DNA of 10,274 nucleotides from an uncultured Bacteroides sp. GTDB lineage: Bacteria > Bacteroidota > Bacteroidia > Bacteroidales > Bacteroidaceae. The DNA lies in contig CAKUYM010000141.1 of assembly GCA_934716785.1 (NCBI GenBank), positions 1-10,274 on the forward strand, read 5' to 3'. The notes beneath the pieces were generated by a model. The model made no database searches. It saw nothing but the letters and a program-made list of their open reading frames with translations, and was not told the origin of the DNA. Shown piece after piece: positions 1 to 6,701 of this stretch. How positions within the stretch are numbered: the stretch's first letter is position 1; every line of letters starts with the position of its first letter. The position numbers and the translations under genes are program-made.

Positions 1-30
1 ACAGTGGGAGAGTAGGTAGCCGCCGTCTTT
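1..30 (+). rRNA. rrf: 5S ribosomal RNA, 3' end only
   Basis: The first bases read GTGGGAGAGTAGGTAGCCGCC, the conserved 3' portion of bacterial 5S rRNA (the usual form is TGGGAGAGTAGGTCGCCGCC). The rest of the gene lies left of the window. A strong terminator follows within a few bases, as expected at the end of an rRNA operon. The exact 3' end, about position 28-32, cannot be fixed because the 5' strand of helix I is not in the window. Confidence 0.85.
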
Positions 31-34
31 GAAG

Positions 35-78
35 AGTCCCCTTGGTTCAAACAACGAGCCGAGGGGATTTCTGTTTTT
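35..78 (+). terminator. Intrinsic terminator of the rRNA operon
   Basis: A 12-bp stem pairs 37-48 with 56-67 around a 7-nt loop. It contains two G-U pairs, and A35/G36 can extend it onto T69/T68. It is followed by a T-rich run (68-78). It lies directly behind the 5S end, so it should stop the rRNA transcript. Confidence 0.85.
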
Positions 79-80
79 AT

Positions 81-284
81 ACACTTTAAGTAATTAACAT
101 TCCGTTATGTGTATAATTTAGCCACTCTAAACAAAAAGAATTTCATATCAGTTACTCCCCTGAAATCAGCTCTGAATGCCTTTAACTTGGGTCACTTTTT
201 ATTCTTAGGGATTTAACAGGCTCAGTCATTATTCTTAATTCTTAGCCAGCCTTAGGTGCTCCACTCTCGAATTATCATAAAATA
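81..284. other. Gene-free spacer between rRNA operon and carB
   Basis: This AT-rich stretch lies between two convergent transcription units. I find no convincing ORF, tRNA or promoter in it. The only internal patterns are weak: an ATTTCA/TGAAAT inverted pair at 140-145 and 161-166, and several copies of ATTCTTA between about 200 and 245. Neither is strong enough to be given a function. Confidence 0.6.
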
Positions 285-325
285 GAAACTCCCCCTTTGG
301 TTTGCTTGACCAAAGGGGGAGTTTT
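285..325. terminator. Strong bidirectional terminator between rRNA operon and carB
   Basis: A perfect 15-bp stem pairs 286-300 with 310-324 around a 9-nt loop. Its core is CTCCCCCTTTGG/CCAAAGGGGGAG, flanked by AAA and TTT. Read rightward it runs into TTTTCTTTCC, and read leftward into TTTCTATTTTA, so both directions have a U-rich tail. It ends about 35 nt beyond the carB stop codon and is the obvious carB terminator. It is also a back-up stop for read-through from the rRNA operon. Confidence 0.92.
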
Positions 326-359
326 CTTTCCTTATCTGATAGCAGCTAAAGCAGCAGGT

Positions 360-3300
360 TTATTTATACTCCTGCCAGCTCTTAATCTGAATATCGCTTA
401 ATTTCAGTTCACAGAACGCATCAATAAAGGCGCTTGCCAAACGAGCATTTGTAATCAACGGAATGTTATGGTCAATTGCACCACGACGGATACGATAGCC
501 GTTCGTTAACTCCCGTTTGCTGTGATTCTTCGGGATGTTGACAATCAAATCGAACTTATGGTCGGCAATCATCTTCATCACGTTGTTTTCAGCGTTAGGC
601 TTTTCATCCGGCCAATAAACCGGAGTCGTATCTACACCGTGAGCGTTCAGGAAAGCGGCTGTTCCGGCGGTGGCATATACTTTATAGCCTTTGGCGAACA
701 GCGTGCGGCTTGCATCCAGCAAGTCTACTTTCGACTTCATGGCACCTGAAGAGAACATGACTGCTTTCTCAGGAATCTTGAAGCCTGTAGCGATCATAGC
801 ATTCAGCAGCGCTTCCGAGAAGTCGTCGCCGATACATCCCACTTCACCTGTTGAAGACATGTCTACGCCTAATACAGGGTCGGCCTTATGCAGACGGGAG
901 AAAGAGAACTGAGATGCTTTTACGCCAATCCAGTCGATGTCGAATGCCGACTTGTCCGGTTTGGAGTAAGGAGCGTCCAGCATGATGCGGGTGGCAGTCT
1001 CGATAAAGTTACGTTTCAGTACCTTGGATACGAACGGGAAGCTACGAGAAGCACGTAAGTTGCACTCGATTACCTTCACTTCATTATTGCGTGCCAGGAA
1101 CTGGATGTTGAACGGACCGGAGATATTGAGTTCTTTCGCAATCTGGCGACTGATCTTCTTGATGCGGCGTGCAGTTGCAAAGTAAATCTTCTGGGCGGGG
1201 AACACTAATGTGGCGTCACCGGAGTGGACACCGGCAAATTCAATGTGCTCGGAGATTGCATATTCCACTACTTCACCGTTCTGGGCGACAGCGTCGAATT
1301 CAATCTCTTTCGTGTTCTCGAGGAATTGGGAAACAACTACCGGATATTCTTTGGAAACTTCGGCGGCCATCTTCAGGAAGTTCTCCAACTCTTCGTCATC
1401 GTAGCAGACATTCATTGCTGCTCCCGAAAGAACATAAGACGGACGAACCAATACCGGATAACCTACCTTTTCTACGAAGCCTTTCACATCTTCAAGGCTG
1501 GTCAGCTCCTGCCATGCCGGTTGGTCAATGCCTAACTGGTCGAGCATAGCGGAGAACTTGTTACGGTTTTCGGCGCGGTCGATAGAGATCGGGGAGGTGC
1601 CCAATACGGGAACTGACTGGCGGTAGAGTTTCATTGCCAGATTGTTCGGGATTTGTCCGCCTACGGATACGATAACACCGCGAGGTTGCTCAAGGTCGAT
1701 GACATCGAGTACACGCTCGAAAGAAAGTTCGTCGAAGTACAGACGGTCGCACATATCATAGTCGGTAGAAACCGTTTCGGGATTGTAGTTGATCATGATG
1801 GACTTGTAGCCTAACTTGCGGGCTGTCTGCACAGCATTAACCGAGCACCAGTCGAATTCTACGGAGCTACCGATGCGGTAAGCGCCCGAACCTAATACGA
1901 CTACCGACTTTTCGTTCTTGTAGTAGTTTATATCATAACCCTCCACTGCGTATGTCATATACAGGTAGTTGGTCAGTTCCGGATGTTCGGAAGCCACCGT
2001 ATTGATGCGTTTGACAGCCGGGAGGATGCCTAACGATTTACGATAGGCACGTACAGCCAAGTTTTCTTTCTCCATGTTTCCGGTCGGATTCAGAACGAAG
2101 CGAGCGATCTGGAAGTCGGAGAATCCTAAAATCTTGGCTTCACGCATTACGTCAGCCGGAATGTCTTCTATCTTATTATAAGCGGATAATTTGGCTTTGT
2201 AGTCAACGATATTTTTCAGTTTGCCGAGGAACCAAGGATCGATCTTTGTCAACTCGTGAATACGTTCGATAGAGTAGCCGTTTTCCATCGCCTGTGCGAT
2301 AGAGAAGATACGCAGGTCGGTCGGGCGTGAAAGTTCCTTGTCAAGATCGTCGAAGTGCAGGTCGTCGTTGCCCACAAAACCGTGCATACCCTGACCGATC
2401 ATACGGAGACCTTTCTGAATGATTTCTTCGAAAGAACGCCCGATGGACATGATTTCACCGACAGACTTCATGCTCGAACCGATTTCGCGGGATACACCGG
2501 CAAACTTAGTCAGATCCCAACGAGGAATCTTACAGATATAATAGTCGAGCTGCGGAGCGACATATGCCGAGTTGGGAGTTCCCATCTCGCCGATTTGGTC
2601 GAGCGAGTATCCCAAAGCGATCTTGGCGGCAACGAATGCCAACGGATAACCGGTAGCTTTGGAAGCCAGAGCGGAAGAACGGCTCAGACGGGCGTTTACT
2701 TCAATCACACGGTAATCGTCCGTATCGGAGTTGAAAGCGTACTGAATGTTACATTCACCCACAATACCTAAATGACGGATGCATTGGGTAGACAGTTCCT
2801 GTAGCATTTTCAACTCTTTGTCATTCAATGAGCAGGTAGGAGCAACGACAATGGACTCACCGGTGTGGATGCCGAGCGGGTCGAAGTTTTCCATGCTGGC
2901 CACTGTAAAGCAGTGGTCCTTGGCATCGCGGATTACTTCAAATTCGATTTCCTTCCAGCCTTTCAGAGATTCTTCCACAAGGATTTGTTTGGAGAAAGCG
3001 AATGAACTTTCTGCCAGTTTCAAGAATTCTTCCTCGTTGGTGCAGATACCGCTGCCAAGACCTCCCAATGCGTAAGCCGAGCGTATCATCACCGGATAAC
3101 CGATCTTGCGGGCTGCGGCAATCGCGTCTTCCATGCTTTCCACAGCTTGGCTGACGGGAGTCTTCATCTTGATTTCGTCCAGTTTCTTCACGAACAGGTC
3201 GCGGTCTTCCGTGTACATGATGGCCTCTACAGATGTGCCAAGCACCTTCACTCCGTATTTATCAAGAATACCTTGTGTGTAGAGTTCTGCTCCGCAATTC

Positions 3301-3581
3301 AGTGCAGTCTGTCCGCCGAATGCCAACAAGATGCCGTCGGGGCGCTCCTTCTTGATAATTTCTTCTACAAAATAAGTGTTTACGGGAAGGAAATACACTT
3401 TATCGGCGATACCTTCAGAAGTCTGAATGGTGGCGATGTTCGGGTTTACCAATACTGAACTGATACCTTCTTCTTTTAAAGCTTTCAGCGCTTGTGAGCC
3501 TGAGTAGTCGAACTCTCCGGCTTGTCCGATTTTGAGTGCTCCAGAGCCCAAAACGAGAACTTTCTTGATTTCCTTTTCCAT
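360..3581 (-). CDS. carB: Carbamoyl-phosphate synthase large subunit, CAD-like
   Basis: CarB joins bicarbonate, ammonia (normally supplied from glutamine by the CarA subunit) and two ATP to make carbamoyl phosphate for pyrimidine and arginine synthesis in the cytoplasm. The protein has 1073 residues, the usual length. The two homologous halves are visible: GSGALKIGQAGEFDYSG near residue 12 and GSGAYRIGSSVEFDWCS near 564. The first ATP-grasp domain (about 125-330) has metal-binding E294 and N296 in VIEVNARLSRSS. The second (about 668-865) has E839 and N841 in VIECNLRASRS. A C-terminal allosteric MGS-like domain covers about 935-1073. The start is the ATG at 3579-3581, which gives MEKEIKKVLVLGSG; an in-frame TTG 21 codons upstream would add residues unlike the family and sits in the leader terminator. 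Many stretches, such as MENFDPLGIHTGESIVVAP and DYDMCDRLYFDE, match eukaryotic CAD/CPS more closely than E. coli CarB. No carA lies beside it. A leader region with its own terminator precedes it. Confidence 0.97.
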   Translation of the reverse strand: MEKEIKKVLVLGSGALKIGQAGEFDYSGSQALKALKEEGISSVLVNPNIATIQTSEGIADKVYFLPVNTYFVEEIIKKERPDGILLAFGGQTALNCGAELYTQGILDKYGVKVLGTSVEAIMYTEDRDLFVKKLDEIKMKTPVSQAVESMEDAIAAARKIGYPVMIRSAYALGGLGSGICTNEEEFLKLAESSFAFSKQILVEESLKGWKEIEFEVIRDAKDHCFTVASMENFDPLGIHTGESIVVAPTCSLNDKELKMLQELSTQCIRHLGIVGECNIQYAFNSDTDDYRVIEVNARLSRSSALASKATGYPLAFVAAKIALGYSLDQIGEMGTPNSAYVAPQLDYYICKIPRWDLTKFAGVSREIGSSMKSVGEIMSIGRSFEEIIQKGLRMIGQGMHGFVGNDDLHFDDLDKELSRPTDLRIFSIAQAMENGYSIERIHELTKIDPWFLGKLKNIVDYKAKLSAYNKIEDIPADVMREAKILGFSDFQIARFVLNPTGNMEKENLAVRAYRKSLGILPAVKRINTVASEHPELTNYLYMTYAVEGYDINYYKNEKSVVVLGSGAYRIGSSVEFDWCSVNAVQTARKLGYKSIMINYNPETVSTDYDMCDRLYFDELSFERVLDVIDLEQPRGVIVSVGGQIPNNLAMKLYRQSVPVLGTSPISIDRAENRNKFSAMLDQLGIDQPAWQELTSLEDVKGFVEKVGYPVLVRPSYVLSGAAMNVCYDDEELENFLKMAAEVSKEYPVVVSQFLENTKEIEFDAVAQNGEVVEYAISEHIEFAGVHSGDATLVFPAQKIYFATARRIKKISRQIAKELNISGPFNIQFLARNNEVKVIECNLRASRSFPFVSKVLKRNFIETATRIMLDAPYSKPDKSAFDIDWIGVKASQFSFSRLHKADPVLGVDMSSTGEVGCIGDDFSEALLNAMIATGFKIPEKAVMFSSGAMKSKVDLLDASRTLFAKGYKVYATAGTAAFLNAHGVDTTPVYWPDEKPNAENNVMKMIADHKFDLIVNIPKNHSKRELTNGYRIRRGAIDHNIPLITNARLASAFIDAFCELKLSDIQIKSWQEYK

Positions 3582-3621
3582 TTCTTTTGTTATTATATAG
3601 GTTGTTGTTAAAGTTCGTTCA

Positions 3622-3661
3622 TAAAAAAAATGCGTTACCCTCAAAAAAGGATTAACGCATT
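3622..3661 (-). terminator. Terminator hairpin in the carB leader (attenuator)
   Basis: Read on the carB strand, a 9-bp stem (3661-3653 pairing with 3637-3629, AATGCGTTA/TAACGCATT) encloses a loop of about 15 nt. It is followed at once by an unbroken run of T (to 3623). This is a standard intrinsic terminator, but it lies upstream of carB, about 40 nt before its start codon, and downstream of the apparent promoter. It should therefore stop part of the transcription before carB. The first stem bases overlap the stop codon of the leader ORF at 3660-3770. I found no other segment complementary to the stem that could act as an RNA-only antiterminator. Confidence 0.75.
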
Positions 3662-3770
3662 ACCAAAGAACTAAAATATCGTTTTGAAGAAAAGAGAAGA
3701 AGCCCGCAGTTTCGGGATGAAAAACATCCGAATGTAGATAATACTTACTTCTGATTTCTTGTTGGTTCAT
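3660..3770 (-). CDS. Putative 36-residue leader peptide of carB
   Basis: A short ORF starts at ATG 3768-3770, about 20 nt downstream of the putative -7 element, and ends with TAA at 3660-3662, on the first bases of the terminator stem. It begins MNQQEIRSKYYLH and ends with NDILVLW. It has no signal peptide and no run of one amino acid that would point to charged-tRNA sensing; only one Arg is present, while FFSF near residue 24 reflects a pyrimidine-rich stretch. Its placement suggests that translation of the leader, rather than the peptide, matters: a ribosome reaching the stop codon would cover the 5' arm of the terminator. E. coli pyrBI uses a 44-residue leader in this way. Function is inferred from layout, and a chance ORF of this length is possible. 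Confidence 0.5.
   Translation of the reverse strand: MNQQEIRSKYYLHSDVFHPETAGFFSFLQNDILVLW
3685..3716 (-). promoter_or_regulatory. Possible pause hairpin and pyrimidine-rich tract
   Basis: On the carB strand, inside the leader ORF, CCCG (3716-3713) can pair with CGGG (3706-3703) around a 6-nt loop. It is followed by CTTCTTCTCTTTTCTTC (ending at 3686), which is all pyrimidine. In the E. coli pyrBI leader, polymerase stalls in a U-rich tract before the attenuator when UTP is low, letting the ribosome catch up. The same arrangement is seen here. The hairpin stem has only 4 bp, so pausing is a guess. Confidence 0.35.
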
Positions 3771-3790
3771 TTTTAATTTCAAAATTTGTA

Positions 3791-3821
3791 CAAAGTAACG
3801 ACATATTTTGGATATGGCAAA
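3791..3821 (-). promoter_or_regulatory. Putative Bacteroides-type promoter of the carB leader
   Basis: On the minus strand a TTTG -33 element (3821-3818) is separated by 19 bp from TTACTTTG (3798-3791). The latter matches the Bacteroides -7 consensus TAnnTTTG at five of six fixed positions. Spacing is within the known 19-21 bp range. Transcription would start near 3784, only about 14 nt before the leader ATG and well upstream of the leader terminator. Confidence 0.6.
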
Positions 3822-3849
3822 AAGAAACGCCTACTTTTTTGCAAAATGA

Positions 3850-3866
3850 TTCATCGTACCGATGAA
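3850..3866. repeat. Inverted repeat in the carB-trpS divergent spacer
   Basis: TTCATCG (3850-3856) and CGATGAA (3860-3866) form a 7-bp inverted repeat with a 3-nt centre. It lies upstream of both divergent promoters: about 29 bp beyond the carB -33 element and about 39 bp before the trpS -7 element. It could be an operator for a dimeric regulator. It could also be a chance repeat, since no second copy is seen in the window. Confidence 0.3.
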
Positions 3867-3904
3867 ACGGTTGTCTATTGATTACTACTTTCAGTTTTTA
3901 TAGT

Positions 3905-3912
3905 TATCTTTG
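3905..3912 (+). promoter_or_regulatory. trpS: Putative -7 element of the trpS promoter
   Basis: TATCTTTG matches the Bacteroides -7 consensus TAnnTTTG exactly. It lies 31 nt before the trpS ATG, giving a leader of roughly 25 nt. No TTTG is found at the expected 19-21 bp upstream; the nearest similar sequence, ATTG at 3877-3880, has a 24-bp spacer, so the -33 element is weak or absent. Confidence 0.5.
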
Positions 3913-3943
3913 TCGGTGAATCTATAATAATAAGGTAACAACA

Positions 3944-5044
3944 ATGGAAAAAAAGAAAATCATACTTACTGGCGACCGCCCTACCGGAAGACTTCATATC
4001 GGACACTATGTGGGTTCATTGAAACGCAGAGTCGACTTGCAAAATGCCGGTGACTACAGCAAAATGTTTGTTTTTATCGCTGATGCGCAGGCATTGACCG
4101 ACAATATAGACAATCCGGAAAAGGTAAGGCAGAACGTTATTGAGGTTGCTCTTGATTATTTGGCATGCGGCCTCGATCCGTCCAAGACTACGATCTTCAT
4201 CCAGTCGCAGATACCGGAACTGTGCGAACTGAGCTTCTACTTTATGGATCTTGTCAGCGTGTCGCGCCTGCAGCGTAACCCGACCGTGAAAACGGAAATC
4301 CAGATGCGCAACTTCGAAGCAAGCATTCCCGTAGGTTTCTTCACGTATCCTATCAGCCAGGCTGCTGACATTACGGCTTTCCGCGCAACGACCGTCCCTG
4401 TGGGCGAAGATCAGGAACCGATGCTTGAACAGGCGCGTGAGATCGTCCGCCGTTTCAACTATATATATGGTGAGACATTGGTTGAGCCGGAAATCCTGTT
4501 GCCGGACAATGCAGCCTGCCTGCGTCTGCCGGGAACTGACGGCAAGGCAAAGATGAGCAAGTCGCTTGGCAACTGTATTTATCTGTCGGAAGAACCGGAT
4601 GAAATCCAGAAGAAGATTATGAGCATGTACACCGATCCGGGACATCTCCGTGTACAGGATCCGGGCAAAATTGAAGGCAACACGGTGTTTACCTATCTCG
4701 ATGCTTTCTGCCGCCCCGAACATTTCGAACGTTACTTGCCGGACTATCCGAATCTGGAAGAGCTGAAAGCTCATTATCAACGTGGTGGATTGGGCGACGT
4801 GAAGGTGAAGCGTTTCTTGAATTCCATCATGCAGGAGACGTTGGAACCGATTCGCAACCGCCGCAAGGAGTTCAGCAAGGATATCCCCGCTATCTACGAG
4901 ATGCTTCAGCAAGGATGCGAAGTGGCGAGAGCTGTGGCTGCCGAAACATTGGCTGACGTGAAGAGGGCGATGAAGATTAATTATTTCGATGACAAGGAAT
5001 TGATTGAGGAACAGGTGAAACGCTTTTCTTCCTCTCAAGACTGA
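3944..5044 (+). CDS. trpS: Tryptophan--tRNA ligase (TrpRS)
   Basis: This class I aminoacyl-tRNA synthetase attaches tryptophan to tRNA-Trp using ATP, in the cytoplasm. The 366-residue protein begins with the family start [17 protein letters not shown]. The HIGH signature is at residues 18-21 and the KMSKS loop is intact at 203-207 ([11 protein letters not shown]). The central [10 protein letters not shown] and [17 protein letters not shown] segments are typical of the tryptophan-binding core. The length and the late [17 protein letters not shown] segment (about 277-290) match the longer TrpRS type also seen in streptococci, as I recall that family. The ATG at 3944 is the natural start because the catalytic fold begins at once. 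The gene is monocistronic: divergent from carB and closed by a terminator. No T-box or other leader is visible. Confidence 0.97.
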   Translation: MEKKKIILTGDRPTGRLHIGHYVGSLKRRVDLQNAGDYSKMFVFIADAQALTDNIDNPEKVRQNVIEVALDYLACGLDPSKTTIFIQSQIPELCELSFYFMDLVSVSRLQRNPTVKTEIQMRNFEASIPVGFFTYPISQAADITAFRATTVPVGEDQEPMLEQAREIVRRFNYIYGETLVEPEILLPDNAACLRLPGTDGKAKMSKSLGNCIYLSEEPDEIQKKIMSMYTDPGHLRVQDPGKIEGNTVFTYLDAFCRPEHFERYLPDYPNLEELKAHYQRGGLGDVKVKRFLNSIMQETLEPIRNRRKEFSKDIPAIYEMLQQGCEVARAVAAETLADVKRAMKINYFDDKELIEEQVKRFSSSQD

Positions 5045-5081
5045 TAAGAAGAACAAATAAGACTGATAAGAAGAACAAAAT
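5037..5081 (+). repeat. 22-bp tandem duplication across the trpS stop codon
   Basis: The unit AAGACTGATAAGAAGAACAA plus AT occurs at 5037-5058 and again, with one extra A, at 5059-5081. A third partial start, AAGAAGG, follows. The first copy carries the trpS stop codon TGA directly followed by TAA, so the protein end is unaffected. It looks like a small slippage duplication in the 3' untranslated region. Confidence 0.85.
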
Positions 5082-5110
5082 AAGAAGGTGTCAAAGCACT
5101 TGTCTTTTAC

Positions 5111-5158
5111 AAAATACCCCTGCCGCATGTAACTGTAGCAGGGGCATTCTTTTTTTTC
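5111..5158. terminator. Terminator between trpS and the response regulator gene
   Basis: CCCCTGC (5117-5123) pairs with GCAGGGG (5138-5144), and outer A-T pairs extend the stem past one mismatch. A run of eight T (5150-5157) follows on the plus strand, so it should end trpS transcription. Read leftward the stem is followed by TATTTTG, so it may also serve the convergent gene, less strongly. Confidence 0.88.
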
Positions 5159-5213
5159 TTATTTTTATCTTATTCCTTATTTGCATGGCATCAATTTCAA
5201 TTTGTCCCGATAT

Positions 5214-6611
5214 CTATAAATCAATATTGTATAGCTTCAGCTTGTTGTATAAAGTCTTCCTGTCGATATCCAGCAATTGCGCGGCTTTGCTTTTATTGTT
5301 GCCGGTCTGGCGCAATGCCTTCAGGATATGTTCTTTTTCTGTCTCTTCATTGCGAAGCGCCATATTGGTGGTGGCGGATACGGGAGTCTCCAACAATTCT
5401 GTCCCCAATTCCGACAGGGTGATGAAATTGCTTTGCGCCAGTAACGTCGCTCTTTTGATGATATTCCTCATTTGCCGCAGATTGCCCGGCCAATGATAAC
5501 TCAACAAAGCCTGTGATGCTTTCGTATCGAAGCCGATCAGATGTTTGTCCAGTTCCTTGTTTGCCTGGTCGAGGAAGAAGTTGGCGAAGAGCAGGATATC
5601 CTCTTTCCGTTCTTTCAAGTCGGGCATCCGCAATGTGAATTCATTGATGCGGTGATAGAGGTCTTCGCGGAATGTTCCCTTTTCAATCGCTTGCTCCAAA
5701 TTCTCGTTGGTTGCCGATACCAAACGGATATCTACGGATATTTCCTGAGTGGAGCCGACCGGACGTATCTTTCTCTCCTGCAAGGCACGGAGCAGTTGGA
5801 TCTGTACCTCATAACTGAGATTCCCAATTTCATCCAAAAAAATAGTACCACCGTTGGCTGCGACAAAAGCTCCCGTCTTGTCCGTCAATGCACCCGTGAA
5901 AGAACCTTTCACGTGCCCGAAAAACTCGGAAGCTGCCAGCTCTTTGGGAATAGAACCGCAGTCTACCGCAATGAACGGTTTGTCACTTCGTTTGCTGAGC
6001 TGATGGATACGATGCGCCACGTACTCTTTCCCTGTTCCGCTGGAGCCGTTGATGAGTACAGACATATTAGTGGGAGCCACCAATCCTACATAATTGTAAA
6101 GTTGCTTGGCGGCGTCACTTTCTCCTTCCAGATAAGAAGAGTGGGGAGAACCGGGTATATCCTGTGAATTAGAAGCGTTTCTCTTAGGATTTGCGGAGGT
6201 GCGCTCAGTAGAATGGATCGTCGCCGGATTGTGGATTGTCGTCGGACTGTCTGCCGCTTGCAAAGCTTCGGATATTTTCTTCAGCACCTCTTCCGGATTC
6301 ACCGGTTTGGCGATATAATCCCGCGCTCCGAGTTTCATGGCCAACACAGCAGACTGGATATCCGCATATCCGGTCATGATAATCAAGGGGATGTTCGTCT
6401 CCCGGTCATTCATCCATTTCAACAAATCAATGCCCTCATAGTCCGGCAGCCGCAAATCAGACAATATCAAATCGACGGTCTGATTTTCGATATGCTTCCG
6501 GGCACGTGCAATATTGCTCACTGTTGATACATCAAACCCCTTCTTGCCCAGCCAGGTTTTGAGCATCATTCCAAAAGTTATATCGTCTTCGACAATTAAT
6601 ATGGCTTTCAT
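5214..6611 (-). CDS. Sigma-54-dependent response regulator, NtrC family
   Basis: This is a two-component regulator that, once phosphorylated, should use ATP to open promoters bound by sigma-54 RNA polymerase. The 465 residues hold three domains. The receiver (about 1-120) has acidic E8, D9 and D10, phosphoacceptor D52, T80 and K102. The AAA+ domain (about 160-395) has Walker A GSSGTGKE (189-196), the sigma-54 contact loop as GSFTGA (236-241) instead of the usual GAFTGA, Walker B GGTIFLDEIG (254-263) and the FREDLYHRIN arginine segment. A C-terminal Fis-type helix-turn-helix (about 425-465) contains NKSKAAQLLDIDRKTLYNKL. The linker (121-160) is rich in Ser, Thr, Asn and Pro. No histidine kinase gene is adjacent, so the signal is unknown. 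It is transcribed divergently from the isomerase-peptidase-transporter unit. The ATG at 6609-6611 starts directly on the receiver's first strand. Target genes cannot be read from the sequence. Confidence 0.95.
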   Translation of the reverse strand: MKAILIVEDDITFGMMLKTWLGKKGFDVSTVSNIARARKHIENQTVDLILSDLRLPDYEGIDLLKWMNDRETNIPLIIMTGYADIQSAVLAMKLGARDYIAKPVNPEEVLKKISEALQAADSPTTIHNPATIHSTERTSANPKRNASNSQDIPGSPHSSYLEGESDAAKQLYNYVGLVAPTNMSVLINGSSGTGKEYVAHRIHQLSKRSDKPFIAVDCGSIPKELAASEFFGHVKGSFTGALTDKTGAFVAANGGTIFLDEIGNLSYEVQIQLLRALQERKIRPVGSTQEISVDIRLVSATNENLEQAIEKGTFREDLYHRINEFTLRMPDLKERKEDILLFANFFLDQANKELDKHLIGFDTKASQALLSYHWPGNLRQMRNIIKRATLLAQSNFITLSELGTELLETPVSATTNMALRNEETEKEHILKALRQTGNNKSKAAQLLDIDRKTLYNKLKLYNIDL

Positions 6612-6639
6612 CCTATCAGGTTTTGATTCTTTTAAGCCA

Positions 6640-6647
6640 CAAAGGTA
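6640..6647 (-). promoter_or_regulatory. Putative -7 element for the response regulator gene
   Basis: On the minus strand this reads TACCTTTG, an exact match to TAnnTTTG, 28 nt before the regulator's ATG. No TTTG lies at the normal distance upstream, so the promoter assignment rests on the -7 element alone. Confidence 0.45.
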
Positions 6648-6668
6648 AGATGATTTAGGTGAAAGTGG

Positions 6669-6676
6669 TATATTTG
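6669..6676 (+). promoter_or_regulatory. Putative -7 element for the isomerase-peptidase-MATE unit
   Basis: TATATTTG matches TAnnTTTG exactly and ends 25 nt before the isomerase ATG. The -33 position lacks TTTG. Only 21 bp separate it from the opposite -7 element at 6640-6647, so the two polymerase sites overlap and would probably compete. Confidence 0.5.
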
Positions 6677-6701
6677 CAAACTTAATTTAAATAAAAGCGT
6701 T

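Noticed and set aside
81..284. tRNA gene or small RNA in the spacer after the rRNA operon
   Set aside because: No cloverleaf, CCA-adjacent stem or promoter-terminator pair specific to this stretch could be found.
690..715. Sigma-54-like TGGC...TGC pattern on the plus strand
   Set aside because: It lies inside and antisense to carB coding sequence, with no gene downstream to serve.
3582..3644. N-terminal extension of CarB by 21 residues from an in-frame TTG
   Set aside because: The extra residues would be encoded by the leader terminator and its T-tract, do not resemble CarB, and the ATG at 3579-3581 gives the normal 1073-residue length.
3660..3770. Arginine- or amino-acid-starvation leader peptide for carB
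   Set aside because: The ORF has only one Arg and no run of any one regulatory amino acid, so charged-tRNA sensing is less likely than nucleotide-linked coupling.
4016..5128. 370-codon ORF opposite trpS
   Set aside because: It lies almost wholly antisense to an intact TrpRS gene and its translation shows no recognisable motif; it is a shadow of the real gene's codon pattern.
6659..6680. Sigma-54 (-24/-12) promoter before the isomerase gene
   Set aside because: TGG and TGC are present, but the distance between GG and GC is 7 bp instead of the required 10, and the same bases match a -7 element of the ordinary Bacteroides type.
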